Source: Rubellimicrobium mesophilum DSM 19309 (GTDB taxonomy: Bacteria > Pseudomonadota > Alphaproteobacteria > Rhodobacterales > Rhodobacteraceae). Taken from it: a DNA stretch of 64,000 nt. The position numbers and the translations under genes are program-made. The DNA lies in NCBI RefSeq assembly GCF_000600335.2, contig NZ_KK088559.1, positions 1-64,000 on the forward strand, written 5' to 3'. A model generated the notes under the pieces. That model was not told the DNA's origin. It did not search any database and worked only from the letters and a program-made list of their open reading frames with translations. This document shows positions 18,634-28,935 of this stretch, in pieces (position 1 is the first letter of the stretch; every line of letters begins with the position of its first letter).

Positions 18634-20376
18634 TCAGCGGCGGGTCGCGGGGGCGGCGTCCTCGAGGAGGAGCTGGACCGAGCGGCGGCCCTGCCAGGTG
18701 TTGACCTCCAGCCTCCCGGCGACGTGGAAGCGGCCCGCGCCGGGGGCCAAGCGGCGCAGCGGTCCCTCGGCGGCGCCGAAGGCGATGGCGTCGAGGCGGC
18801 CGCCCATCCCGTCGGTGAGCGCGAGCTTGAGGTGGCCGGTGCCGACGATCCGCTGCATGGTCACCGCCATGTCCGAGAGGGCGAAGCGCGGCGGCGGCGC
18901 GGCGGCGCCGAAGGGCCCGGCGCGGTCGATGAGCTCCACGAGGCCGGGCTGCGCCGCCTTGGGCATCAGGAGCCCGTCGAGGGGGAGATCGCGGGGACCC
19001 GTGGCGCCGGCGCCCTGCTTGGCCAGAAGCTCGCCCAGGCGGTCCATGGCAGCTTCGAGCTTCGGGCGCTCCACGGTCAGGCCCGCCGCCATGCGGTGAC
19101 CGCCGCCGCGCAGGAGCAGCCCCTCGGCGGCGAGGCGCTGGATGGCGGCGCCGATGTCCACGCCGGGCACGGAGCGGGCGGAGCCCTTGCCGATCTCCCC
19201 CTCCAGCGCGATCACGACGGCGGGGCGGTGGGTGGCCTCCTTGAGGCGGGCGGCGACGATGCCGACGACGCCAGGATGCCAGCCCTCTCCGGCGGCCCAG
19301 GCGAGGGGGCCGTCGCCGCGGGATTCGGCTTGGGCCATCGCGGCGGCCTGGACGCCGGCCTCGATCTCGCGCCGCTCGCTGTTGTGGTGGTGGAGGCGCT
19401 CGGCCAGGGCCTGCGCCTCGGAAGGGTCGTCGGTGGACAGGAGGCGGGCGCCGAGGTCGGACTGGCCGATGCGGCCGCCGGCGTTGACGCGGGGGCCGAG
19501 GACGTAGCCGAGATGGTGGCAGGTGGGCGCGGAGTGGAGGCCCGCGATGTCGGAAAGGGCGGCGAGGCCGGGCCTTTCGCGCCGCGCCATGACGGCGAGG
19601 CCTTGCCGGACCAGGGCGCGGTTGACGCCGGTGAGGGGGGCCACGTCCGCGACGGTGGCGAGCGCCACGAGGTCGAGCATCGCCATGAGGTCGGGGCCGG
19701 GGCGGCCGAGGGCCTTGAGGCGGCGGTTGGCCTCGACGAGGAGGAGGAAGACGACCCCGGCGGCGCAGAGGTGGCCGAGGTCGCCGCTCTCGTCCTGCCG
19801 GTTGGGGTTCACGACGGCGACGCAGGCGGGCAGCGTCTCGCCGCCGAGGTGGTGGTCGAGGACGACGACGTCGGCGTTCTGCGCGGCGGCGATGGGGCCG
19901 TGGGAGAGGGTGCCGCAGTCGACGCAGAGGATGAGGTCGTGGGTGCTCGCGAGCCTCGCCATGGCGGGCTCGTTGGGGCCGTAGCCCTCCTCGATGCGGT
20001 CGGGGACGTAGAGCGTGGCCTTGAGGCCGAAGGTGCGCAGCCAGGTGAGGAGGAGCGCGGCCGAGGCGCCGCCGTCCACGTCGTAGTCGGCGAAGACGGC
20101 GACGCGCTCGCGGCGTTCGACGGCCTGGAGGAGGCGGTCGGCGGCGGTGCCCATGTCCCGCAGGCCGAGCGGGTCGGGGAGAAGGTCGCGGAGCTTGGGG
20201 TCGAGGAAGCCCGGGGCCTGCTCGATGCCGACGCCGCGCCGGACCAGGGTCAGGGCCACGGTCCGGTCGAGGCGGGCGTCGCGGGCCATGGCCTCGGCCA
20301 GCCGGTCCTCCTCGAGGCTGGGGCCGACCCAGCGGCGGCCGGTGAGCGAATCGGAGACGTCGAGGAAGGCGGACAT
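18634..20376 (-). CDS. recJ: Single-stranded-DNA-specific exonuclease RecJ
   Basis: A 580-residue 5'-3' single-strand DNA exonuclease for recombination and mismatch repair. DHH-family metal motifs are in order: motif I FADYDVDGGASAALL, LCVDCGT, VVLDHHLGGE and LVALATVADVAPL. The DHHA1 motif GGGHRMAAGLTVE lies in the C-terminal half, followed by an OB-type domain. Length matches proteobacterial RecJ. ATG 20376 begins MSAFLDVSDSLTGRRW; 12 further upstream codons are open but not conserved. It is downstream of glpX on the same strand, separated by 351 bases with an inverted pair of repeats. Confidence 0.95.
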   Translation of the reverse strand: MSAFLDVSDSLTGRRWVGPSLEEDRLAEAMARDARLDRTVALTLVRRGVGIEQAPGFLDPKLRDLLPDPLGLRDMGTAADRLLQAVERRERVAVFADYDVDGGASAALLLTWLRTFGLKATLYVPDRIEEGYGPNEPAMARLASTHDLILCVDCGTLSHGPIAAAQNADVVVLDHHLGGETLPACVAVVNPNRQDESGDLGHLCAAGVVFLLLVEANRRLKALGRPGPDLMAMLDLVALATVADVAPLTGVNRALVRQGLAVMARRERPGLAALSDIAGLHSAPTCHHLGYVLGPRVNAGGRIGQSDLGARLLSTDDPSEAQALAERLHHHNSERREIEAGVQAAAMAQAESRGDGPLAWAAGEGWHPGVVGIVAARLKEATHRPAVVIALEGEIGKGSARSVPGVDIGAAIQRLAAEGLLLRGGGHRMAAGLTVERPKLEAAMDRLGELLAKQGAGATGPRDLPLDGLLMPKAAQPGLVELIDRAGPFGAAAPPPRFALSDMAVTMQRIVGTGHLKLALTDGMGGRLDAIAFGAAEGPLRRLAPGAGRFHVAGRLEVNTWQGRRSVQLLLEDAAPATRR

Positions 20377-20470
20377 GGGGATGGTGTCGCCCGGGGTGGC
20401 GTTCGGTGGCAAGGGGTGGCGGATGGCGGGGCGAGGGTGCCGTGGGGCGAGGGGCGCGGCGGCCAGCGGC

Positions 20471-20713
20471 CGGGGGCTCTGCCCCCCGCCTCCCTTGGAG
20501 GCTCCCCCCGGGATATTTCGGGCTAGAGAAAGGCGGTAACCATTTGTTAACTCGAATCGGCTAGGTTGGTCCCACGGTACAGGCGGGGACGCCGATGACC
20601 GTGCTAGGGAAAGGTCGCCCCGGGGCTCATATGTCCTCCGGGGCGGCTGACCCTGTTGCTTTCTCTAGCCTCAAGTATCCCGGGGGAGCGCGAAGCGCGG
20701 GGGCAGCGCCCCC
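20471..20713. repeat. Inverted pair of dispersed CCCCCGGGATA...GGCTAGAGAAAG repeats
   Basis: The recJ-glpX gap (20377-20727) holds two copies of one element in opposite orientation. The plus-strand copy (20471-20531) reads CGGGGGCTCTGCCCCCCG, a short hairpin, then CCCCCCGGGATATTTCGGGC and TAGAGAAAG. The minus-strand copy (20659-20713) reads GGGGGCGCTGCCCCC, GCGCTTCGCGC, CTCCCCCGGGATACTTGAGG and CTAGAGAAAG. Each copy has two small hairpins and a conserved purine-rich tail. Similar elements are, to my knowledge, frequent between genes in Rhodobacterales. The roughly 125 bases between the copies contain no gene I can support. Confidence 0.7.
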
Positions 20714-20727
20714 ATCGCGGTTCGCCC

Positions 20728-21693
20728 TCACCGCACCGGGTTGGTGTAGCTCATCCGCCGGACGGAGCCGGTCTTGCTCCGCATGAGCACGGTCTCGACG
20801 GTGATCGACTGGGGCGTGCGCTTCACGCCGGGGAGGAGCGACCCGTCCGTCACGCCGGTCGCGGCGAAGATCACGTCGCCGGTGACCATGTCGTCGCGGG
20901 TGTAGACGCGGTCGTAGTTGGTGATGCCGGCCTTCTTGGCGCGGCCCCGCTCGTCGTCGTTGCGGAAGAGGAGCTTGCCGAAGATCTGCCCGCCCATGCA
21001 CTTGAGCGCGGCGGCGGCCAGCACCCCCTCGGGGGCGCCGCCCGAGCCCATGTACATGTCGATGCCGGTCTTCTCGGGCTCGGCGCAGTGCATGACGCCC
21101 GCGACGTCGCCGTCGGTGATGAGGCGCACCTTGGCCCCGGTGGCGCGGACCTCGGCGATCATGTCCTTGTGGCGCTCGCGGTCGAGGATGCAGACCGAGA
21201 TGTCGCGGGTGGAGACGCCCTTGGCCGAGGCCAGCGCCGAGACGCGCTCCGAGGGGCTCATCGACAGCGTCACGACGCCGCGCTTGAAGCCGGGGCCGAC
21301 GGCGAGCTTCTCCATGTAGACGTCGGGGGCGTGGAGGAGCGTGCCGCGCGGGGCCATCGCGACCACGGCGAGCGCGTTGGGCATGTCGCGGGCGGTGAGC
21401 GTCGTCCCCTCCAGCGGGTCGAGGGCGATGTCCACGGCAGGGCCCTGGCCCGAGCCCACCTCCTCGCCGATGAAGAGCATGGGCGCCTCGTCGCGCTCGC
21501 CCTCGCCGATCACCACCACGCCCGCGATGTCGAGGAGGTTGAGCTGGCGGCGCATCCCGTCCACGGCGGCCTGGTCGGCGGCCTTCTCGTCCCCCCGCCC
21601 GATGAAGTCGGCGCAGGCGATGGCCGCCGCCTCGGAAACCCGGGCCAGGCCCAGGGACAGCATGCGGTCGGAGAAGTCGGGGGTCGCGGCCAT
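20728..21693 (-). CDS. glpX: Class II fructose-1,6-bisphosphatase GlpX
   Basis: A 321-residue gluconeogenic and Calvin-cycle phosphatase (fructose 1,6-bisphosphate to fructose 6-phosphate). Class II motifs are visible: VVVIGEGERDEAPMLFIGEE (residues 59-78), the metal/substrate loop ALDPLEGTT, LITDGDVAGVM and MGSGGAPEGVLAAAALKCMG. Length is standard. ATG 21693 follows a ggAaGGA site. The neighbouring homoserine dehydrogenase gene on the same strand and recJ downstream reproduce the hom-glpX-recJ order known from Rhodobacterales, here with a small opposite-strand gene between hom and glpX. Confidence 0.95.
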   Translation of the reverse strand: MAATPDFSDRMLSLGLARVSEAAAIACADFIGRGDEKAADQAAVDGMRRQLNLLDIAGVVVIGEGERDEAPMLFIGEEVGSGQGPAVDIALDPLEGTTLTARDMPNALAVVAMAPRGTLLHAPDVYMEKLAVGPGFKRGVVTLSMSPSERVSALASAKGVSTRDISVCILDRERHKDMIAEVRATGAKVRLITDGDVAGVMHCAEPEKTGIDMYMGSGGAPEGVLAAAALKCMGGQIFGKLLFRNDDERGRAKKAGITNYDRVYTRDDMVTGDVIFAATGVTDGSLLPGVKRTPQSITVETVLMRSKTGSVRRMSYTNPVR

Positions 21694-22009
21694 GAGTGGG
21701 TCCTTCCGTGGGGTCGTACCAGGGGTAGCCCGGCCTCGCGGGGGCGTGAAGGGTTGGTGGCGCTAACAGTTCGCAGGGCGGGAGTCTTTGTCGGACCGGG
21801 AGGGGGCCTGGACCGGGGGCTTGAGGACCGGACGTCCTTTGGATAGGACAGCCGGGCCGAAAAACGTCCGGCCGGTCAGGTTATCCCGGCCCCCGCCCCG
21901 TGGCGGGAGTTAGTCGATCTTCGAACCCACGGCGAAACCCCGAGGAACGGGGGGCCGTGGAGTCCGTCGCCGGTCTCCCATGCGCTCGATCGCCGCAAGA
22001 GGAGACAGC
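21694..22009. other. Divergent intergenic region glpX / DUF2798 gene
   Basis: 316 bases that must contain the glpX promoter on one strand and that of the small membrane protein on the other. No open frame with an RBS and no long inverted repeat is evident. Confidence 0.4.
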
Positions 22010-22264
22010 ATGTCCAAGTCCATCGTCATCGTGGCGCAGGTTCTCATTTCCTGCATGATGGCCTTCCTGATGACCTTTATCTTCACCGCCGTGCCGATGG
22101 CCTTGGCGCCGGGCTGGGTCGGGGAATGGCTGCGCCGCTTCATCGTCGCCTGGCCGGTCGCCCTTGCCCTGTCGCTGGTCGTCGGACCCGTCGCGTTCCG
22201 CCTGGCCCCCCCCGTCGTGCGCGTCGCCACCCGGCTCGGGCGCGGGTCGGAGGGGTGGTCTTAG
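22010..22264 (+). CDS. DUF2798 small membrane protein
   Basis: An 84-residue protein with two transmembrane helices: residues 3-30 (VQ-type hydrophobic stretch ending FLMTFIFTAVP) and 47-66 (FIVAWPVALALSLVVGPVAF). The arrangement of the second helix after GWVGEWLRRFIVAWPVA is the DUF2798 signature. Function unknown; inner membrane. ATG 22010 follows a strong AGAGGAGA RBS. It is an opposite-strand gene wedged between hom and glpX, and its stop is 26 bases from the end of hom, so the two genes are convergent. Confidence 0.75.
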   Translation: MSKSIVIVAQVLISCMMAFLMTFIFTAVPMALAPGWVGEWLRRFIVAWPVALALSLVVGPVAFRLAPPVVRVATRLGRGSEGWS

Positions 22265-22290
22265 GACCCGCCGGCGATCCGGGCGGCCCG

Positions 22291-23577
22291 TCAGACCGCC
22301 TCGATCCGGATCGCGACGGGGCGGTCCACCATCACGCCGGTCTCCTCGAAGCCGCCCATGGCCTCGTCGAGGGCGGCGCGGGTGGTCTTGTGGGTGACGA
22401 TGAGGACGGGGGCGGTGGCGTCCTCGTGGCCGTACTGGCGCATCCGGTCGATGGAGATGCCGGCGTCGCCCAGGACGCGCGCGACCTTGGCCAGCGCGCC
22501 CGGCTTGTCGAGGAGGTGGAGCCGCAGGTAGTAGGGCGCGGGGACCGCCGCCTTCGCGGGGCGGGCCTGCCGGAGCGTGCTCGCGGGCTGGCCGAAGGTG
22601 GGGAGGCGGTTGCCCCGCGCGATGTCCACGAGGTCGGAGAGGACGGCGGAGGCGGTCGGGCCCGCGCCGGCGCCGGGGCCGCGCAGGACGATCTGGCCCA
22701 CGGCGTCGCCTTCCAGAACCACCATGTTGGTGCCGCCCTGGAGCTGGCCGAGCGCCGAGGTCGCGGGGACGAGGCAGGGCTGCATCCGCTGCTCCAGCCC
22801 GCGCCCGGTCATCTGCGCCACGCCCAGGAGCTTGATCCGGTAGCCCATGTCGCCCGCGCGGCGGACGTCCTCGATGGTGACGGCGGTGATGCCCTCGATC
22901 TCGACATGGTCGAAGTCCACCTGCGTCCCGAAGGCGATGGAGGACAGGAGCGAGAGCTTGTGCGCCGCGTCGATCCCGCCCACGTCGAGGTTCGGGTCGG
23001 CCTCGAGGTAGCCCAGCCGCGCGCATTCCTCGAAGAGCGCGTTGTAGCCCTGGCCCGTCTCCTCCATCCGGGTGAGGATGTAGTTGCAGGTGCCGTTCAT
23101 CACGCCCATGACGCGGGTCATCTCGTTCCCCGCGAGGCCTTCGGTCAGCGCCTTGATGACGGGGATGCCGCCCGCGACGGCGGCCTCGAAGCGGATCAGG
23201 CGGCCGGACTGCTCGGCCTCCAAGGCGAGGGCCTGTCCGTGATGGGCGAGGAGGGCCTTGTTGGCCGTGACCACGTCCTTGCCCGTGGCGATGGCGGCCT
23301 CGAGCGCGTCCTTGGGCGCGCCCTCGTGGCCGCCCATCACCTCCACGAGGACGTCGAGGTCGGGGCGCTTCGCCAGCGCGACGGGGTCGTCCTCCCAGGC
23401 ATAGGCGTCGAGGGGCACGCCCCGGTCCTTGGCGCGGTCGCGGGCGGAGACGGCGACGACCTCGATAGGGCGCCCGGAGCGGGCCGCGATCAGGTCGGGA
23501 TGGGTCGAAAGGATCCGCAGCACGCCCGCCCCCACGGTGCCGAGACCGGCGATGCCGATGCGGAGGGGAGCGGACAT
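22291..23577 (-). CDS. hom: Homoserine dehydrogenase
   Basis: A 428-residue NAD(P)-dependent enzyme reducing aspartate semialdehyde to homoserine, the branch point to threonine and methionine. The N terminus is a Rossmann nucleotide fold (RIGIAGLGTVGAGVLRIL). Conserved blocks VVTANKALLAHHG, FEAAVAGGIPVIKAL, GVMNGTCNYILTRM and LEADPNLDVGGIDAAHKLSL follow. The C-terminal 85 residues (YYLRLHLLDKPGALAKVARV) form an ACT domain, implying feedback control, probably by threonine. Length and start are canonical. Confidence 0.95.
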   Translation of the reverse strand: MSAPLRIGIAGLGTVGAGVLRILSTHPDLIAARSGRPIEVVAVSARDRAKDRGVPLDAYAWEDDPVALAKRPDLDVLVEVMGGHEGAPKDALEAAIATGKDVVTANKALLAHHGQALALEAEQSGRLIRFEAAVAGGIPVIKALTEGLAGNEMTRVMGVMNGTCNYILTRMEETGQGYNALFEECARLGYLEADPNLDVGGIDAAHKLSLLSSIAFGTQVDFDHVEIEGITAVTIEDVRRAGDMGYRIKLLGVAQMTGRGLEQRMQPCLVPATSALGQLQGGTNMVVLEGDAVGQIVLRGPGAGAGPTASAVLSDLVDIARGNRLPTFGQPASTLRQARPAKAAVPAPYYLRLHLLDKPGALAKVARVLGDAGISIDRMRQYGHEDATAPVLIVTHKTTRAALDEAMGGFEETGVMVDRPVAIRIEAV

Positions 23578-23631
23578 GGCGGAAACCTCGCGTAAACAGG
23601 GAGTCCCGGGGCTGTTAGCCTGTCCGCCCGG

Positions 23632-23979
23632 TCATGGCAACGAAGCGCCCGCGTCGAGCCTCGCCCGCTCCTCCTCGGTGAGCACGCCGTCCCGCAGGGC
23701 CTCGGCCCGCGCCCGGAGATCCGCGAGGCGTCGGGCGTCGTCGCCGGTCGCGGGGGCGGGGAGGGCGGCGGCCTGGGCCTGGAGCCTCTCGGCCTCGGCC
23801 GCGAGCCCGGGCGCGAAGGCGGGCTGGGCGGGCAGCGAATCGGCCTGGGCCAGGAGGTCCCCGAGCGGCAGGAGCGGCGGCGGCACGGCAGCGCGCTCGG
23901 ATTCGGGGATGCGGGCGTCGAGCGCGGGAAACTCCGCGCAGGCGGCGAGAAGGAGGAGGGGGAGGAAGGCGCGGCGCAT
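23632..23979 (-). CDS. Small lipoprotein-like hypothetical protein
   Basis: A 115-residue protein with a lipoprotein signal: MRRAFLPLLLLAACAEFP, lipobox LAAC with Cys14. The mature part is Ala/Leu/Glu-rich and probably helical (LAAEAERLQAQAAALPAP, RRLADLRARAEALRDGVL), suggesting a short coiled coil at the envelope. ATG 23979 is preferred because it starts the signal; the frame opens 39 bases earlier. It lies upstream of hom on the same strand and divergent from the glutamate-type dehydrogenase. No domain recognised; function unknown. Confidence 0.65.
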   Translation of the reverse strand: MRRAFLPLLLLAACAEFPALDARIPESERAAVPPPLLPLGDLLAQADSLPAQPAFAPGLAAEAERLQAQAAALPAPATGDDARRLADLRARAEALRDGVLTEEERARLDAGASLP

Positions 23980-24141
23980 GGGCGGGACCTTAGCCGCGCG
24001 GGGACCGGGCGGGAACACCCGCGCGGGCGCGGCTCCGTGACGCTGCGACCTTCAACGAATGTCAACCATTCGGCGCTATGTTCGGAGGCACGAAGCGATC
24101 AGGTGAGTCGCGGCCCGCGCGACCCCAAGGGGAGGACGACC

Positions 24142-25584
<1,443 letters not shown>

Positions 25585-25714
25585 GCGCGAAACAGTCAGT
25601 TCGCGGTTTCACCCCGGCAAGGTCGCAGATTCGCCCTTTTTCCATGGTTACCGCAGGAAGGAAGGATTGGCCGGCCCGCCCCCGCCGGCGGCGCCCCAGG
25701 GAGGAAGTCTTGCC

Positions 25715-26158
25715 TTGCGTGCTCCGCTCGTCCGCCTGACCCGCTTCGCCAGCCGCTTCGCCCGGGACGAGGGGGGCGCCGTCACGGTCGAGGCGGTGCT
25801 CTGGATCCCGTTCTTCTTCTTCGTGCTGATGCTCATCACCGACACGTCGATGGCGTTCTTCAGCAAGGCGCAGGCCTATCGCCTCATCGAGACCTACAAC
25901 CGGGGCTACGCGATCAACTCCTCGTGGAAGGCGACCGACACCGCGAGCGAGATCAAGAGGCAGTTCCGGGTCCAGTTCCCCAGGGCCAGCGACACCGACG
26001 TGACCGTGAGCTTCACCCCGAGCTCCGCGAACGGGACCGTCGCGACGAGCATCACCTACCCGGCCAAGGCGGTCGTCCTGTTCAACACGCTGAACGTGCT
26101 GGGCGGCTGGAAGATCACCGTCCAGGCCATGCAATACTTGGAAAGGCCAGTCTCGTGA
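25715..26158 (+). CDS. TadE-like pilus assembly protein
   Basis: A short TadE-family protein. After a basic lead (LTRFASRFARDEGGAVTVEA) comes a single membrane helix LWIPFFFFVLMLITDTSMAF; the GAVTVE..L box just before the helix is the TadE signature. The remainder is extracytoplasmic. TTG 25715 is preferred: GGAGG lies 10 bases upstream and the protein then begins like other TadE proteins. An alternative TTG at 25667 would add 16 Pro/Ala-rich residues. The gene overlaps the next one by GTGA, indicating translational coupling. Confidence 0.75.
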   Translation: MRAPLVRLTRFASRFARDEGGAVTVEAVLWIPFFFFVLMLITDTSMAFFSKAQAYRLIETYNRGYAINSSWKATDTASEIKRQFRVQFPRASDTDVTVSFTPSSANGTVATSITYPAKAVVLFNTLNVLGGWKITVQAMQYLERPVS

Positions 26159-27569
26159 GGGGCATCCTCCGCATCCTGGGGCGCTGGGCGAGGGGGTTCG
26201 CCCGCGACCAGGCGGGCTTCATCACCGTCCAGAACCTGTTCCTCACCGTGGCCTGCTGTGCGGTCGGGGCCGCCGGCCTGGACGTGACGGGCCTCTACCA
26301 GGCCCGGACGCAGCTCCAGGTCGCGGCCGACACCGCGGCCCACGCGGCGCTCTACAGCATGTACCAGGGCAAGACCGCCGAGCAGGCCAAGGACGCGGCG
26401 GTCGGCGTGGCGAACTACGCCACCGGCGGCGCCAACGCCACCGTCGGTCCTTACGGCACCGTGCTGGAACGGTCCGACATCGTCTTCGGCACCTGGAACA
26501 TGAACACCGCCACCTTCACGCGCCTTCCGGCCACGAGCACGGACATGCCCACGGCGGTGGCGGTCACGACCAACCGCGCGGGCGACAACCCGGTGGGGAG
26601 CTTCCTGTTCCGGATCGTGGGCATCACCCAGATGGACGTGAGCGCCCTGGCCATCTACAGCGTGACGGGCGACCCCTGCGCCACGATGCAGGGCCTGTTC
26701 GGCGTCCTTCAGGTCTCGGCGAACGGGAACAACAACTACTCCAACGGAATCTGCGTCCACTCGCAGGACGAGGTGGATCTGCAGGCCAACAACGACTTCA
26801 CCAAGGACTCCGTGGTCTCGGCCCCGAACAAGGCGGACATCACCTGCGGCAACGGTTGCGACAACTTCGAGCTGGTCAAGCGCAGCGAGAATCGCGACCT
26901 GGAGCCCTGGCTCTCGCCCATTCGGCCCGTCGCCAGCGAAACGCCGGAAATCCTGCTGGGGCAGGTCAGGACCGTGGTCGGGAGCGCGCGCCTCAATAGC
27001 TGGCTGACCACGACCGAGATTCAATCCTACCTCGGCGGATACGACATCACGCCCTCCAGCCTGGTGGCGGGACGGGCGACCTACATCGGTTGCACGTCCG
27101 GCGGAACCCTTCGCCTCGGGGCGGACAAGAAGGGTTCGACCGTCCTCGACACCTTCAGCAACGTCGTGCTGCTGACGAACTGCAAGATCGACATGAAGGG
27201 CGTGACCTTCAGCAATGCGGTCGTCTACACCACCAACACCTCCGGGGTGGACAAGCATCCGGCCGACGCGTCGGTGAGCATCGACAACGGCGCGGACGGC
27301 GTGACCCTGGGCACGGACACCACCTGCAGCGGCAATGGCTATGCCGCGATCCTGACCCGGGGGGCTTCCATGGCGCGGCCGGCGTCACGTTCCGGGGCGG
27401 CGAGCTGCGCGCGCTGAAGGTGGTCAAGACGGAGTCCCACTTCGACGGCAAGGGGGTGAGCATCATCGCCGGCGGGGAGATCAACCTGGCGAGCAACAGC
27501 AACCTCACGGCCTGTCCTCCTCCACCGGGTGCGCCGCCCACGGCCATGAACTACCTGCTCGTCCGCTGA
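26155..27569 (+). pseudogene. TadG-like pilus protein, frameshifted near the 3' end
   Basis: About 470 residues if reconstructed. It begins with GTG in a GTGA overlap with the TadE-like gene. Residues 14-60 hold the membrane anchor (FARDQAGFITVQNLFLTVAC, CCAVGAAGLDVTGLYQARTQ) and the TadG-like VAADTAAHAALYSM. The long extracytoplasmic part contains several Cys residues and Asn/Thr-rich strands. The frame read from the start ends at 27417 with an unrelated tail, while the adjacent frame continues FHGAAGVTFRGGELRAL to a stop at 27569. Adding one G to the run at 27358-27363 joins the two. Likely a homopolymer error rather than a dead gene. Confidence 0.75.
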
Positions 27570-27671
27570 GCCGGAGCGGCCGTTGTCTCGTCGCGCGCCC
27601 GGGTCCTCCGGCCCGGGCGCTTGCGTTCGGGGCCCGGGCGCGGCACGATCCGGCGAGGGGGGATGGGTCTC

Positions 27672-28925
27672 ATGCGCTATTCGGGCGTTCGCCTGATCCG
27701 GGAAGGGCTGACCGGCAACCGGGGCTGGACTCGTGCGTGGCGCGATCCGGTGCCGAGGGCCGAGTATGACGCCATCGTCATCGGAGGCGGCGGGCACGGG
27801 CTCTCCACCGCCTATTACCTCGCGAAGAACCATGGCATCGCCAACGTCGCGGTGCTGGAGAAGGGCTATCTCGGCGGCGGCAACGTCGGGCGCAACACCA
27901 CCATCGTGCGGGCCAACTACTTCCTGCCGGGGAATTCGGAGTTCTACTCGCATTCGCTCAAGCTCTGGGAGGGGCTGGAGCGGGAGCTGAACTACAACGT
28001 GATGCACTCGCAGCGGGGGCTCATCAACCTGTTCCACTCGGACGGGCAGAGGGACGCCTTCGTGCGGCGCGGCAACGCCATGGCGGCGCAGGGCGACGAC
28101 GCGGTGCTGCTGGACCGCGAGGGGGTGCGGGAGCATCTGCCGTATCTGGACTTCGAGCAGGCGCGGTTTCCCATATACGGCGGGCTGTATCATCCGAGGG
28201 GCGGAACGGCGCGGCACGACGCGGTGGCCTGGGGCTATGCCCGCGGGGCGGACCGGCGCGGGGTGGACCTGATCCAGAACTGCGAGGTCACGGGGATCGA
28301 CATCGAGAACGGCGTGGTCCGGGGCGTGCGGACCTCGCGGGGGGCGATCCGGGCGCGGAAGGTCGCCATCGTGGTCGCCGGGCGGTCCTCGCAGGTGGCC
28401 GCCATGGCCGGGATGCGGCTGCCGATCGAGAGCCATGTGCTCCAGGCCTTCGTGACCGAGGGGCTGAAGCCGGTGATCGACCATGTCGTGAGCTTCGGCA
28501 TGGGGCACTTCTACATCTCGCAGAGCGACAAGGGCGGGCTGGTCTTCGGCGGCGACCTCGACTTCTACGCGAGCTACGCAGGCAGAGGGAACCTGCCGAT
28601 GGTCGAGCACGTGATGGAAGCTGGCATGACGCTGATGCCGATGATCGGCCGGGCGCGGGTGCTGAGGTCCTGGGGCGGTATCATGGACATGAGCCCGGAT
28701 GGCTCGCCCATCATCGACAGGACCCATGTCGAGGGGCTCTTCCTCAACTGCGGGTGGAACTATGGGGGGTTCAAGGCGGTCCCGGCCTCGGGGTGGTGCC
28801 TCGCGCACCTGATGGCGACGGGGCAGCCGCACGAGGTGGCGAGCCGGTTCCGGCTGGATCGGTTCGCGACCGGGCGGGGACTGATGGACGAAGAAGGGAC
28901 GGGGGCGCAGCATTCGCTGCACTGA
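27672..28925 (+). CDS. soxB: Sarcosine oxidase subunit beta
   Basis: A 417-residue flavin subunit of heterotetrameric sarcosine oxidase, which oxidatively demethylates sarcosine to glycine. The FAD-binding motif IVIGGGGHGLSTAYYLAKNH begins near residue 37, followed by the characteristic EKGYLGGGNVGRNTTIVRAN. Near the C terminus DMSPDGSPIIDRTHVEGLFL and NCGWNYGGFKAVPASGWCLA are typical of SoxB. ATG 27672 gives the family start MRYSGVRLIREGL with the G-rich RBS about nine bases away; ATG 27663 is also possible. It is the first gene of the sox operon. Confidence 0.93.
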   Translation: MRYSGVRLIREGLTGNRGWTRAWRDPVPRAEYDAIVIGGGGHGLSTAYYLAKNHGIANVAVLEKGYLGGGNVGRNTTIVRANYFLPGNSEFYSHSLKLWEGLERELNYNVMHSQRGLINLFHSDGQRDAFVRRGNAMAAQGDDAVLLDREGVREHLPYLDFEQARFPIYGGLYHPRGGTARHDAVAWGYARGADRRGVDLIQNCEVTGIDIENGVVRGVRTSRGAIRARKVAIVVAGRSSQVAAMAGMRLPIESHVLQAFVTEGLKPVIDHVVSFGMGHFYISQSDKGGLVFGGDLDFYASYAGRGNLPMVEHVMEAGMTLMPMIGRARVLRSWGGIMDMSPDGSPIIDRTHVEGLFLNCGWNYGGFKAVPASGWCLAHLMATGQPHEVASRFRLDRFATGRGLMDEEGTGAQHSLH

Positions 28926-28935
28926 GGGGACCGCC

